The notes: generated by a model from the sequence alone, not told the origin. A DNA stretch of 14,970 nucleotides from an uncultured Faecalibacterium sp. (GCA_934525735.1 CAKSZM010000042.1:1-14970); one strand, 5' to 3'. Counted from the stretch's first letter, positions 1 through 7,332 are shown. Program-made: numbers and translations.

Positions 1-1347
1 CGCTGCATGGACTGCGGCGTCCCCTTCTGCCAGGCGGGCATGATGATCGGCGGCATGGCCTCCGGCTGCCCGCTGAACAACCTCATCCCGGAGTGGAACG
101 ATCTGGTCTACCACGGCAAGTGGGAGCTGGCCATGCACCGGCTGATGGCCACCAACCGGTTCCCGGAGTTCACCAGCCGGGTGTGCCCCGCCCTGTGCGA
201 GGCCGCCTGCACCTGCGGGGACGTGACCGGCAGCAGCGTGACCGTGCGCGAGAACGAGCACGCCATCATTGAAACCGCTTATGCAAAGGGCTGGCTGCAC
301 GCCGCACCGCCCCCGGCACGCACCGGCAAGGCCGTGGCCGTTGTGGGCAGCGGCCCGTCCGGCCTTTCCGTGGCCGAGTATCTGAACAAGCGCGGCCATT
401 CCGTGACCGTGTTCGAGCGGGCGGACCGCGTGGGCGGCCTGCTGATGTACGGCATCCCCAATATGAAGCTGGATAAATCGGTCATCGAGCGCCGCATCAG
501 GATCATGCAGGCCGAGGGCGTGGAGTTCCGCACCAATATGGACATCGGCGGGGCCGTGGCGGCAGAAGAACTGCTGAACGGTTTTGACGCTGTGGTGCTG
601 TGCTGCGGTGCCAAGAAAGCCCGCGACCTGAATGTACCCGGCCGGGACGCAAACGGCGTGCACTTTGCGGTGGACTATCTGACCAGCGTGACGAAGAGTC
701 TGCTGGACTCGAAGTTTGCTGACGGCAAGGCCATCGACGCCAAGGGCAAAAACGTGCTGGTCATCGGCGGCGGCGACACCGGCAACGACTGCCAGGGCAC
801 CGCCCTGCGGCAGGGCTGCACCGACCTGGTGGCACTGGAAATGATGCCCCAGCCGCCCAAAGAGCGCGCGGCCTCCAACCCCTGGCCGGAGTGGCCCCGG
901 GTGCTGAAGGTGGACTACGGCCAGACCGAGTGCATGGCAAAGTTCGGCAAGGACCCGCGCGTCTATCAGACCACCGTCAAGGAGTTTCTGAAGGACGAGG
1001 CCGGCAACCTGACCGGGGCTGTCATCAGCACCCTGAAGCCGGAGCGCGACCCGGAGACCGGCCGCACCAACATGGTGCCCACGGGCGAGGAATTCACCTA
1101 CGAGTGCCAGCTGGCGTTCATCGCCGCAGGCTTTACCGGCTGTGAGAATTACGTTGCCGACGCCTTCGGCGTGGAGCTGACCGCCCGCGGCAACGTGGCC
1201 GACCACAGTTTTAAAACCAACGTGGAAAAGGTATTCGTCTGCGGCGATATGCGCCGCGGCCAGAGCCTTGTGGTCTGGGGCCTGCGCGAGGGCCGCGACT
1301 GCGCCGCCGAGGTGGACCGCTATCTGATGGGTTACACGAACCTGTAA
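1..1347 (+). CDS. gltD: Glutamate synthase (NADPH) small subunit, 5' end outside the window
   Basis: The frame is open to base 1 and the first residues read RCMDCGVPFCQ, a Cys motif that lies inside GltD, so the true start is upstream; the ATG at 7 is internal. The 448 residues seen fit a family of about 480-490 aa. In order: an N-terminal Fe-S domain with Cys clusters (CMDCGVPFC, then CPALCEAAC near residues 63-71); an FAD Rossmann fold, VVGSGPSGLS, near residue 115; an NADPH Rossmann fold, VLVIGGGDTGNDC, near 250; and the C-terminal FAD motif CGDMRRGQSLVVWG. GltD passes electrons from NADPH to the large subunit, which makes glutamate from glutamine and 2-oxoglutarate. The large subunit gltB is not visible and may lie to the left. 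Related GltD-like proteins (NfnB, PreT, YgfT) share this fold, so the exact partner is inferred. The gene ends at an intrinsic terminator. Confidence 0.93.
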   Translation, partial: RCMDCGVPFCQAGMMIGGMASGCPLNNLIPEWNDLVYHGKWELAMHRLMATNRFPEFTSRVCPALCEAACTCGDVTGSSVTVRENEHAIIETAYAKGWLHAAPPPARTGKAVAVVGSGPSGLSVAEYLNKRGHSVTVFERADRVGGLLMYGIPNMKLDKSVIERRIRIMQAEGVEFRTNMDIGGAVAAEELLNGFDAVVLCCGAKKARDLNVPGRDANGVHFAVDYLTSVTKSLLDSKFADGKAIDAKGKNVLVIGGGDTGNDCQGTALRQGCTDLVALEMMPQPPKERAASNPWPEWPRVLKVDYGQTECMAKFGKDPRVYQTTVKEFLKDEAGNLTGAVISTLKPERDPETGRTNMVPTGEEFTYECQLAFIAAGFTGCENYVADAFGVELTARGNVADHSFKTNVEKVFVCGDMRRGQSLVVWGLREGRDCAAEVDRYLMGYTNL

Positions 1348-1387
1348 GCGGGAAATTTATCAAGCCATTCTCTTTCCTATCCTAAAC

Positions 1388-1429
1388 AAGCAGAAGCGGG
1401 AGCCTGAAAAGACTCCCGCTTCTGCTTTT
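1388..1429 (+). terminator. Intrinsic terminator of gltD
   Basis: A perfect 15-bp stem (1388-1402 with 1413-1427; right arm CTCCCGCTTCTGCTT) closes a 10-nt loop and runs into TTTTGTTGTT. It begins 41 nt after the gltD stop. Read on the opposite strand the same stem is followed by a weaker T-rich stretch (TTGTTTAG), so it may also help stop transcripts arriving from the convergent kinase-like gene. Confidence 0.9.
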
Positions 1430-1437
1430 GTTGTTGG

Positions 1438-1571
1438 AACTCCCCCAGTCACGGCTGCGCCGTGCCAGCCCCCTCTGGGATGGGGCCTTTTTGCGGTACG
1501 GCAAACTCGCGCCACAGGTAAAGGCACCCTCTCAGAGGGAGCTGTCGAGCGATAGCGAGACTGAGGGAGTT
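1438..1571. repeat. 134-bp palindromic MITE-like intergenic repeat
   Basis: The ends are near-perfect terminal inverted repeats: AACTCCCCCAGTC at 1438-1450 and GACTGAGGGAGTT at 1559-1571, with 12 of 13 positions matching. The similarity continues inward: arms 1438-1490 and 1520-1571 align in opposite orientation almost throughout, including AGCCCCCTCTGGGA against TCTCAGAGGGAGCT and a shared CCTTT/AAAGG inner edge. The whole unit can fold into one long imperfect hairpin around a 29-nt centre. It has no convincing coding capacity. It sits between convergent genes and ends 9 nt short of the kinase-like stop codon. I recall similar GC-rich palindromic repeats in Faecalibacterium intergenic regions, but copy number cannot be tested from this window. 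The class name (MITE or REP) is an inference. Confidence 0.7.
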
Positions 1572-1580
1572 TTCTCGCTC

Positions 1581-3290
1581 TCACTCCGCGCTCTGTTCCT
1601 GCCCGGCAGCATCGCCCTCGGCAGGCGTTTCCGGCTGCGGCTCAGCGGTGGGTTCGGTAGCTGCCGGTTCCTCCGGGGTCTGGGTGATCTGCACGCTGGG
1701 GTCTGCCGCGATATACACGGTGATGACCGAACCGACCGTCACTTTCGCCCCCGGCTCTTCGCTGGCCGAAACGACGCACCCCGATGCATAAGAGCCATCG
1801 TTCACCACCATGAAGCAGCTGGCGATCAGGCCGCGTTTTTGCAGCATATCCACAGCTGCATCCTGAGAAAAACCAAAAATGCTCGGCATTTCCACCGTCT
1901 CGGGGCCTTTGCTGACCACAAGGCGGATGGTCTCCCCTGCCTTGAGCACCGTGTCGGCGTCCGGCTCCTGCCGGATGATCTGCCCCGCCGGAGCGGTGTC
2001 GCTGTACTCTTCGGTGACGTAGAACAGATACATGCCGGTGTATTCCCGGTTGTTCTGCACCTGTGCGTAATCCATACCCACGAAGTCCGGCACAAGGTTC
2101 TGCGGCTCCATGACCGCGCTGCTGGCCGGTTCCGGCTCTACCGAGGACGCCGGTTCCGGCAGGTTCCGGCTGACCATGCCCCATACCATCAGCAGGATCA
2201 GGATGGCCAGCAGGATCAGGATGCCGGACAGCAGCGCCTTCAGGCTGAGCAGATGCTTGTGCTCCGGCTCTTCCGGCTCGCTGCGCACCGGGGTCTCCGG
2301 CTTCATGGTGCGGGTCAGTTCTTCGGTGTATTCTTTGGAAGAAAGTGCCTGATACAGCTGGGGCACAGTCTGGATGCGCTCCATGGGGCGCAGGCGCAGC
2401 CCCAGCTGCAGCACCTGCGAGATGTGCGCCGGCAGGCTGCTGTTCATCGTCCTGGCGCGGGGGTTGGAGTCCGACACCATGCGCTGCGCAGCCGGCATCG
2501 GCGCCTGCCCGCACACCATGCGGTAGAACACGGCGGCAAGGCTGTATTCGTCGGTGTAGCGGCCTTCGAACTCGGCGGTGGAATACTGTTCCGGGGCGGA
2601 ATAGCCCTCGTAGAGCTGTTCGTGCAGGCCGCTGCCCGCCGTGCGCAGACCCACGGTGGCATAGCCCGCCAGACGGCAGCGGCCGTTCTCCATGACGCGG
2701 ATATTCTGCGGGCAGATGCCGCGATGCACCAGACCGATCTTGTGCATCGCGGCCACGCCCTCAAACACCGGCTGCAGCATGGCGCAGGCGTCGTCCGGGC
2801 GGATGGTGCCGGGGCGGTTTTCCAGCCACTGATCCAGCGGGGTTCCGCCGGGGTTTTCCATGACGGCATAAACGGTATTGTTGGCTTCCACCACATCCAG
2901 CACAGCTTCCAGACCGTTGGCCGGGGTGATGCGCTGGATGGAACGGTACAGGTCGGCAAAATCCATGCGGGTGGTCTTGAACAGCACCTCGCTGCCCTGT
3001 TTGGGGCGCAGCACAGCGCTGCCGTCGGTGCGCTCAGCTGCCAGCGTGACCGGCAGATATTCCCGGATGGTCACCCGGAAACCGCCCAGATCTTCGGCGC
3101 CCCAGTAGAGGACGCCCTCGCCGTCGCGGCTGAGCATCTCGCCCACGGTGTAGCGCCCGGCCAGCAGGGTGCCCACAGGCAGGGTGCCGCCGGTGTTGCG
3201 CCCGGCAAAGCTCTTGCCGCAGTGCGGGCAGCCCTGCGCCCCGTCTTCCAGCGGCTGCAGGCAGTAAGGGCACAGTCGTGCCTGTTGCAT
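1581..3290 (-). CDS. Zinc-ribbon, PknB-like pseudokinase with one TM segment and two PASTA domains
   Basis: The 569-aa protein has the layout of a PASTA receptor kinase plus an added zinc ribbon. Residues 7-24 hold CPYC...CPHC (Cys7, 10, 21, 24). A kinase fold spans about 45-320, a TM helix about 352-373, two PASTA repeats about 399-465 and 467-533, and an acidic Pro/Thr/Glu-rich tail follows. The fold is recognisable from VTIREYLP, HRGICPQN, SAPEQY (231-236) and DEYSLAAVFY (from 247). The catalytic residues are lost: the VAIK Lys is Arg76, HRD reads HRG (189-191), the following Lys is Cys193, and DFG reads GYA (209-211). Family knowledge: PASTA kinases sense muropeptides or lipid II and control division and wall synthesis. 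Inference: this is a wall-sensing scaffold or allosteric pseudokinase. GGGGGAG lies 6 nt before the ATG. It is the last gene of the run, 20 nt after the U32 gene. Confidence 0.85.
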   Translation of the reverse strand: MQQARLCPYCLQPLEDGAQGCPHCGKSFAGRNTGGTLPVGTLLAGRYTVGEMLSRDGEGVLYWGAEDLGGFRVTIREYLPVTLAAERTDGSAVLRPKQGSEVLFKTTRMDFADLYRSIQRITPANGLEAVLDVVEANNTVYAVMENPGGTPLDQWLENRPGTIRPDDACAMLQPVFEGVAAMHKIGLVHRGICPQNIRVMENGRCRLAGYATVGLRTAGSGLHEQLYEGYSAPEQYSTAEFEGRYTDEYSLAAVFYRMVCGQAPMPAAQRMVSDSNPRARTMNSSLPAHISQVLQLGLRLRPMERIQTVPQLYQALSSKEYTEELTRTMKPETPVRSEPEEPEHKHLLSLKALLSGILILLAILILLMVWGMVSRNLPEPASSVEPEPASSAVMEPQNLVPDFVGMDYAQVQNNREYTGMYLFYVTEEYSDTAPAGQIIRQEPDADTVLKAGETIRLVVSKGPETVEMPSIFGFSQDAAVDMLQKRGLIASCFMVVNDGSYASGCVVSASEEPGAKVTVGSVITVYIAADPSVQITQTPEEPAATEPTAEPQPETPAEGDAAGQEQSAE

Positions 3291-3310
3291 AGGTTCTCCC
3301 CCTTTTTATC

Positions 3311-4534
3311 TTACACCGTCTTGCGGCGCAGCAGGCTCATGGGCGGCAGCTCGGGCGTGGGGATGGTGTACTTTTCCATCGCGTGAGGGGTGCTCTCCAT
3401 GGGTTCGCCTGCCTCGTTTTTGATCCATTCCGGCGTCAGCGGGATGCTGCGGCCGTCCGGGCAGAGGGCTTCCAGCGTATCGCCCAGGCTCCACTTGCCC
3501 CGCTGCTGGCAGGAGGCAATGCCGTCTGCCCAGCCTTCCACTGTGCCCACGAACTCCCACTCGCGGATGTAGGTGGCACTGTCGGTGGCCTGTTTTGCCT
3601 GTTCGCGGCCGAAGTAGAAGCCCGGCGAGTAGTGGCGGTGGCTGGTGCGGGTGAGTTCCTCGTAGACCTCGGCGGGCAGCTCGAAGTTGTCGTTTGCCGG
3701 GTCGGCCAGATAGGCGTCCAGCGCCTTGCGGTAGGCGGCGGTGACGCTGGCCACATAGTAGAAGGTCTTGGCGCGGCCTTCGATCTTCAGGCTGTCCACG
3801 CCCGCCTTGCAGATCAGGTCGATGAAAGGCGCGGTGCACATATCGTTGGCGTTGAGGATGTAGCTGCCGTTCTCGTTTTCTCCGATCTCGTACAGCTGGC
3901 CGGGGCGGGTCTCCTCGCTGAGATAGTATTTCCAGCGGCAGGGCTGGGCGCACTGGCCCCGGTTTGCGTCGCGGCCCGCCATGTAGTTGGACAGCAGGCA
4001 CCGGCCCGATACGCTCATGCACATGGCACCGTGTACAAAGGCCTCGATCTCCAGTTCCGGCGGGGTCTTGTCGCGCAGGATGGCAATGTCCTGCAGGGTC
4101 ATTTCCCGGGCAAGCACCACACGCTTTGCGCCCATGTTGTAGGCGGCGCGGGCGGCGGCCCAGTTGGTGATGCCGGTCTGGGTGGACATATGCACGTCGA
4201 TGTCCGGCGCAAAGGTCTTGCAGGCGTCCAGTACGCCGAGGTCAGCCACGATAAAGGCATCGATGCCGGCCTTGGCTGCTTCCTTGATGGCCTCGGGCAG
4301 GCGGTCGGCCTCCTCGTTGGTGGGCAGGGTGTTCATGGTCAGGTAGACCTTGCGGCCGCGGGCATGGGCGTAGATGACGCCCTCGGCCAGCTGTTCCGGT
4401 GTGAAGTTTGCCGGGGCGGAGCGCATACCGAACTCCGGCAGGCCGCAGTAAACGGCGTCGGCACCGTAGTTGATAGCATAGCGCAGGCGTTCCAGATCGC
4501 CCGCCGGGGCGAGCAGTTCCGGGATCTGTAACAT
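3311..4534 (-). CDS. trhP: Peptidase-U32-family tRNA hydroxylation protein (TrhP/YrrO-like)
   Basis: The 407-aa protein opens with ELLAPAGDLERLRYAINYGADAVYCG, the U32 N-terminal signature, and carries the U32 motif EAFVHGAMCMSVSGRC at 164-179. Cys172, Cys179, Cys195 and Cys233 are spaced like the four Cys that hold the [4Fe-4S] cluster in the relative UbiU; Cys199 (QPCR) is also present. Despite the name, the family is not clearly proteolytic: TrhP (E. coli YegQ; B. subtilis YrrN/YrrO) acts in prephenate-dependent 5-hydroxyuridine formation at tRNA position 34, and RlhA in 23S rRNA hydroxylation. The length matches TrhP rather than the longer RlhA. The gene directly follows mltG, as in the B. 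subtilis yrrL-yrrN-yrrO neighbourhood, which supports TrhP. AGAGGA about 9 nt before the ATG is the ribosome site; the gap to mltG is 21 nt. Choice within the U32 family is an inference. Confidence 0.82.
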   Translation of the reverse strand: MLQIPELLAPAGDLERLRYAINYGADAVYCGLPEFGMRSAPANFTPEQLAEGVIYAHARGRKVYLTMNTLPTNEEADRLPEAIKEAAKAGIDAFIVADLGVLDACKTFAPDIDVHMSTQTGITNWAAARAAYNMGAKRVVLAREMTLQDIAILRDKTPPELEIEAFVHGAMCMSVSGRCLLSNYMAGRDANRGQCAQPCRWKYYLSEETRPGQLYEIGENENGSYILNANDMCTAPFIDLICKAGVDSLKIEGRAKTFYYVASVTAAYRKALDAYLADPANDNFELPAEVYEELTRTSHRHYSPGFYFGREQAKQATDSATYIREWEFVGTVEGWADGIASCQQRGKWSLGDTLEALCPDGRSIPLTPEWIKNEAGEPMESTPHAMEKYTIPTPELPPMSLLRRKTV

Positions 4535-4555
4535 AGTAGATGTTCCTCTCTTTTT

Positions 4556-5692
4556 TCAGTTCATACTTTTATTCACGTTTGCCGCAGTCTGGCAGTTGGC
4601 GTTGTGCTCGGTGAGGGTGCGGGCATAGTAGTAGTTGCCCTTGAGGTCGGTAACGAAGAAATAGGCGTCCTTCGCGTCCTCGTCCGGCTCCGGGTGCAGC
4701 GCCGCTTTGATGGCGGCAAGGCCGGGGTTCGAGATGGGGCCGGGGGTCAGGCCTGCCGTGTGATAGGTATCATACGCAGACGCAATGTTTTCCGGGATAT
4801 TATCCCAGCCGCCGCAGTAAGGTGCCACCCAGTTCCAGAGATAGTTGTTGTCGGCGTCGCTCTGGATGTAGCTGGAGGTGTTGCTCTGCAGGCGCGGATA
4901 GGGCGAACCCTCGGCCAGACGGTTGCGGAACACCTGCGCCACATTGGAGTCCTGCGCGTTGCCCGCTTCCTCCTGCACGAAGGATGCCAGCGTGATCAGC
5001 TCCGGCAGGGTCATGTCCTGTGCTTTCAGCTCGGCGTACATTTCCTCTGTGATCTGCGCATCGAACTGGGCATAGAACGTTGCAACGTAATTGTGCACCG
5101 TATCGTTCTTTAAAAATTCATAGGTTTCCGGGAAGAGATACCCCTCGCACTTCATAAAGCGGTCCGGGGCGGCGGCATCGTCCGGCACATACTGCCAGAA
5201 GGTGTACTCGCTGAAATCGCCCTCGTTGGCTTCCTTGAGAAAATCCTCTGCAGAGCACAGCCCGGCGGCTTCCATCTTCTGCGCGATGGCAATGGCCGTG
5301 GTGCCCTCCGGGATGGTGACGCGCACCGTCTCGGCTTTGGCGTAGGTGGACAGGGTCGCAATGATGGCATCGTAAGAACAGGCGCTCTTTTGCAGGGTGA
5401 AATCGCCATACTGCAGCTTTGACGCCGCGCCCTTTTGCCCCACATACCAGCGGAACAGATACGCCGAGCGGATTACTCCCGCATCCTTGAGCTTTTGCGC
5501 AATGGCAGAAACGCCGCTGCCCTGCGGGATGCTGACCGTCACTTCGGTGCCGGGCTTGCCGCTGCCGTTGATCTCACTATGGGCAAACAGCAGCCCCGCC
5601 CCTTCCGCCAGCACGGCCAGCAGCAGAATGACGAGAAGAATTTTCAGTGCACCGCCCTTTTTCGGGGCAGAATGGGAACTTTTCTGTGCCAT
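4556..5692 (-). CDS. mltG: Endolytic peptidoglycan transglycosylase MltG
   Basis: MltG (YceG family) cleaves nascent glycan strands at the outer face of the membrane and is thought to release or terminate them. The protein is about 378 aa. It has a basic cytoplasmic N-terminus (PKKGG), one TM helix near residues 16-36, a LysM-like part with IPEGTTAIAIAQKMEAAGL, then the catalytic region: EGYLFPETYEF, LASFVQEEAGN (the ASxVxxE Glu motif, with Gln where many homologues have a first Glu), FRNRLAEGSPYPRLQS, AYDTYHTAGLTPGPISNPG and the end motif LTEHNANC. The frame also allows a GTG start two codons upstream at 5698, but AAAGGAG overlaps that GTG and sits 5 nt from the ATG at 5692, so I chose the ATG. 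Neighbours are the GNAT-like gene 19 nt upstream and the U32 gene 21 nt downstream. Confidence 0.92.
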   Translation of the reverse strand: MAQKSSHSAPKKGGALKILLVILLLAVLAEGAGLLFAHSEINGSGKPGTEVTVSIPQGSGVSAIAQKLKDAGVIRSAYLFRWYVGQKGAASKLQYGDFTLQKSACSYDAIIATLSTYAKAETVRVTIPEGTTAIAIAQKMEAAGLCSAEDFLKEANEGDFSEYTFWQYVPDDAAAPDRFMKCEGYLFPETYEFLKNDTVHNYVATFYAQFDAQITEEMYAELKAQDMTLPELITLASFVQEEAGNAQDSNVAQVFRNRLAEGSPYPRLQSNTSSYIQSDADNNYLWNWVAPYCGGWDNIPENIASAYDTYHTAGLTPGPISNPGLAAIKAALHPEPDEDAKDAYFFVTDLKGNYYYARTLTEHNANCQTAANVNKSMN

Positions 5693-5697
5693 ACGCA

Positions 5698-5704
5698 CTC
5701 CTTT
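5698..5704 (-). promoter_or_regulatory. Ribosome binding site that decides the mltG start
   Basis: AAAGGAG on the minus strand lies 5 nt before the ATG at 5692 and overlaps the alternative GTG at 5698. That geometry makes the ATG the likely initiation codon and shortens the protein by two residues. Confidence 0.75.
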
Positions 5705-5711
5705 GTTCGTC

Positions 5712-6527
5712 TCAGTTTTCCAGCATCAGACGCATGTAGCTCTCGCTGACGTCGAATGGTTCGGCGTCGAAGCGGATCATGCCGTAGTCCTGCCGGGTGC
5801 CCTCGCCGAGGAACAGCGGCTGGGCTGCGCCCACCGTGATGACGGCCTTTTCCACGATGACTTCCTTCTCGCGGGCAGCTTCCATGAGCACCTCGGCGGC
5901 GCGGTCGCTGTCGGTCTGCAGCTCCACAAAATAGAGGGTGTCCTCCTTGCGGAAGTAAATGCCGTAGCCGTGCTCGTTGGAGACGATGGTGGCACCGGCG
6001 GAGTACAGATCCCCCAGCACCACAGCCATCCGCTCCGGGTCCAGCTGCACCGTGTCCGGCCAGAATTTTGTCCGCAGCTCGCAGAGCTTTTTGGCCGTGA
6101 CCGAGTCGAACTCGGCCTGGCTCCACAGATTGCGCTCCACTTCGCGCGGCAGGCACCGCAGGGCAAACGCCCATGCAAAGCCCTTATCCTGCAAAAATGC
6201 CGCCTGTTCTGCCCCGGCGGGCACCGCCACCGTAAAACCTGCGCCCCGCAGCTTCTGCTGAGCGCACAGATAGTCCAATAGGCCTGCAAGGATCAGGCTG
6301 CCCTCGCCGCACAGGCCGTAGAGATAGCTGCCGGTGCGCCCCTGCAGCGTGACCGGGACGGCCAGCGCTACCGCGGTGATCTCGTCGTTCTCCTCCGCGA
6401 CATAAACGTTCTGCTCTCCGGCGAACTGCTCGATCGCCTTGCGGGCAAACTCTTCCGATTCCTTGCGCTGGCTCTGCCACAAAGTCAGGATAGCCGGTTT
6501 GTCTTCCGGCTGCATCAAACGATACAT
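5712..6527 (-). CDS. GNAT-like protein with a degenerate acetyl-CoA site
   Basis: The 271-aa soluble protein starts MYRLMQPEDKPAILTLW, the usual first strand and helix of a GNAT fold. It has a central YLYGLCGEGSLILAGLLDYL and then VPAGAEQAAFLQDKGFAWAF, which resembles the L.PA...fY.k.GF element of Eis-type acetyltransferases. The normal RGxGxG/A loop for acetyl-CoA between the strand and helix is not clearly present (CGEGSLIL in its place). The C-terminal half (NLWSQAEFDSVTAKKL onward) looks like a second divergent domain. I cannot name a substrate; it may be inactive or use another ligand. The start is fixed by a TGA two codons upstream; AAGAGGGGG lies 11 nt before the ATG, rather far. It follows tmk across a structured 130-bp gap and precedes mltG by 19 nt. 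Confidence 0.6.
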   Translation of the reverse strand: MYRLMQPEDKPAILTLWQSQRKESEEFARKAIEQFAGEQNVYVAEENDEITAVALAVPVTLQGRTGSYLYGLCGEGSLILAGLLDYLCAQQKLRGAGFTVAVPAGAEQAAFLQDKGFAWAFALRCLPREVERNLWSQAEFDSVTAKKLCELRTKFWPDTVQLDPERMAVVLGDLYSAGATIVSNEHGYGIYFRKEDTLYFVELQTDSDRAAEVLMEAAREKEVIVEKAVITVGAAQPLFLGEGTRQDYGMIRFDAEPFDVSESYMRLMLEN

Positions 6528-6657
6528 CTGTCAGGATGCCCCCTCTTATCAAATTTTATATTGGTGTCCGGCCTGTGTGCCGGGAGTTTCTCCGAGGATC
6601 CGCTCACGGGCAGCGTCCTCGCCCTCTCAGTCGCCTGCCCCGGAGCGCATCATGTCT
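6528..6657 (-). other. Structured 130-bp gap between tmk and the GNAT-like gene
   Basis: No reading frame here is convincing. The segment is dense in inverted repeats: a bulged stem 6594-6604 with 6612-6620 (GAGGA/TCCTC plus CGCT/AGCG), a small GGAG-TTT-CTCC hairpin at 6583-6593, and CCGGC/GCCGG at 6568-6583. A competing stem, GGGCAG (6608-6613) with CTGCCC (6635-6640), cannot form together with the first one. No T-run follows any stem, so this is not a plain intrinsic terminator. Near the GNAT-like start the sequence turns AT-rich and holds its Shine-Dalgarno site at 6539-6547. It could be a leader or attenuator, an mRNA processing site, or chance GC-rich pairing. Confidence 0.4.
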
Positions 6658-7332
6658 TTACTTTTCCAGCTGCGTTTTCACGATACCCTGCACTTCGGCC
6701 TGGATATCCTCGATGCTGCGCATGGCGTCACCGTGGGTGCAGTGCACCGTCTGCCAGCCCAGATGGGCTGCGCAGTACTCTGCAGCGCTGCGGCTGCGGG
6801 CAAGATAGCCGGTGTCCCGCTCATGCACGTCCTTTTTGCTCTCGTCGCCGTGGTAGCGCCCGGTCATGAGCCGCTGGCTCACCGCCGGGTCCACCTGCAG
6901 GTAAATAACGCTGTCCGGTGCAGGCAGACCCAGCAGATGGAACTCATAGTCGAACAGCCAGTGCAGGAACGCCTCCCACTGCTCGGGCGGGAGCTTGGAG
7001 CACTGATGCACCGCGTTGGAGGTAGTGTAGCGGTCGGCAATGACCACACCGCCTTCCTCGTAAAAGCGGCCCCAGCCGGTTTTATAGCTGGCATAGCGAT
7101 CCACCGCGTAGAAGCTGGACGCGGCATAGGCGTTCACATCGTCCGGGTGCTGGCCGAACTGCCCGGCCAGATACATCTTGATCAGCGCGCTGGAATCGCT
7201 GGCGTAATCCGGGAAGGTGACTTCCCGCACGGCAAGCCCCTGTTCGGTCAGGTGCTTTGCCAGCAGCTTTGCCTGCGTGGCCTTGCCGCTGCCGTCCAGC
7301 CCTTCAATGACGATCAGTTTTCCGCTGCTCAT
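6658..7332 (-). CDS. tmk: Thymidylate kinase (dTMP kinase)
   Basis: This cytosolic 224-aa enzyme phosphorylates dTMP to dTDP with ATP. The P-loop GLDGSGKATQ is at residues 11-20, the base/phosphate segment FPDY at 40-43, the DRY motif (ADRYTTSNAVHQ) at 100-102, and a lid region R.HGDESKKDVHERDTGYL near 159-176. The P-loop has Ala18 where Walker A normally has Ser or Thr, followed by Thr19; I recall GSGKATQ in other clostridial thymidylate kinases, so activity is still expected. The ATG overlaps the thyX stop as ATGA (7329-7332), so the two are probably translationally coupled, and they catalyse consecutive steps. The length is slightly above the usual 205-215 aa. Confidence 0.94.
   Translation of the reverse strand: MSSGKLIVIEGLDGSGKATQAKLLAKHLTEQGLAVREVTFPDYASDSSALIKMYLAGQFGQHPDDVNAYAASSFYAVDRYASYKTGWGRFYEEGGVVIADRYTTSNAVHQCSKLPPEQWEAFLHWLFDYEFHLLGLPAPDSVIYLQVDPAVSQRLMTGRYHGDESKKDVHERDTGYLARSRSAAEYCAAHLGWQTVHCTHGDAMRSIEDIQAEVQGIVKTQLEK

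Noticed and set aside
1428..3386. A 652-codon open frame on the + strand opposite the kinase-like gene
   Set aside because: Its product is His/Arg/Gly-rich without any family motif, and it mirrors a well-supported minus-strand gene; high GC keeps stop codons rare.
4960..4990. Loss of the catalytic Glu in MltG, because ASFVQEEAG has Gln where many homologues have Glu
   Set aside because: The third position of the ASxVxxE motif keeps Glu, and that position appears to be the invariant one, so I do not call the enzyme dead.
6548..6566. AT-rich AATATAAAATTTG on the minus strand as a promoter -10
   Set aside because: No -35 element at 16-18 bp; the upstream sequence is GC-rich hairpin. Too weak to call.
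6540..6625. tRNA-Ser-like or known-riboswitch folding in the tmk/GNAT gap
   Set aside because: No T-arm GGTTCGAATCC-like sequence, no acceptor pairing, and no match to conserved cores of riboswitches I know.
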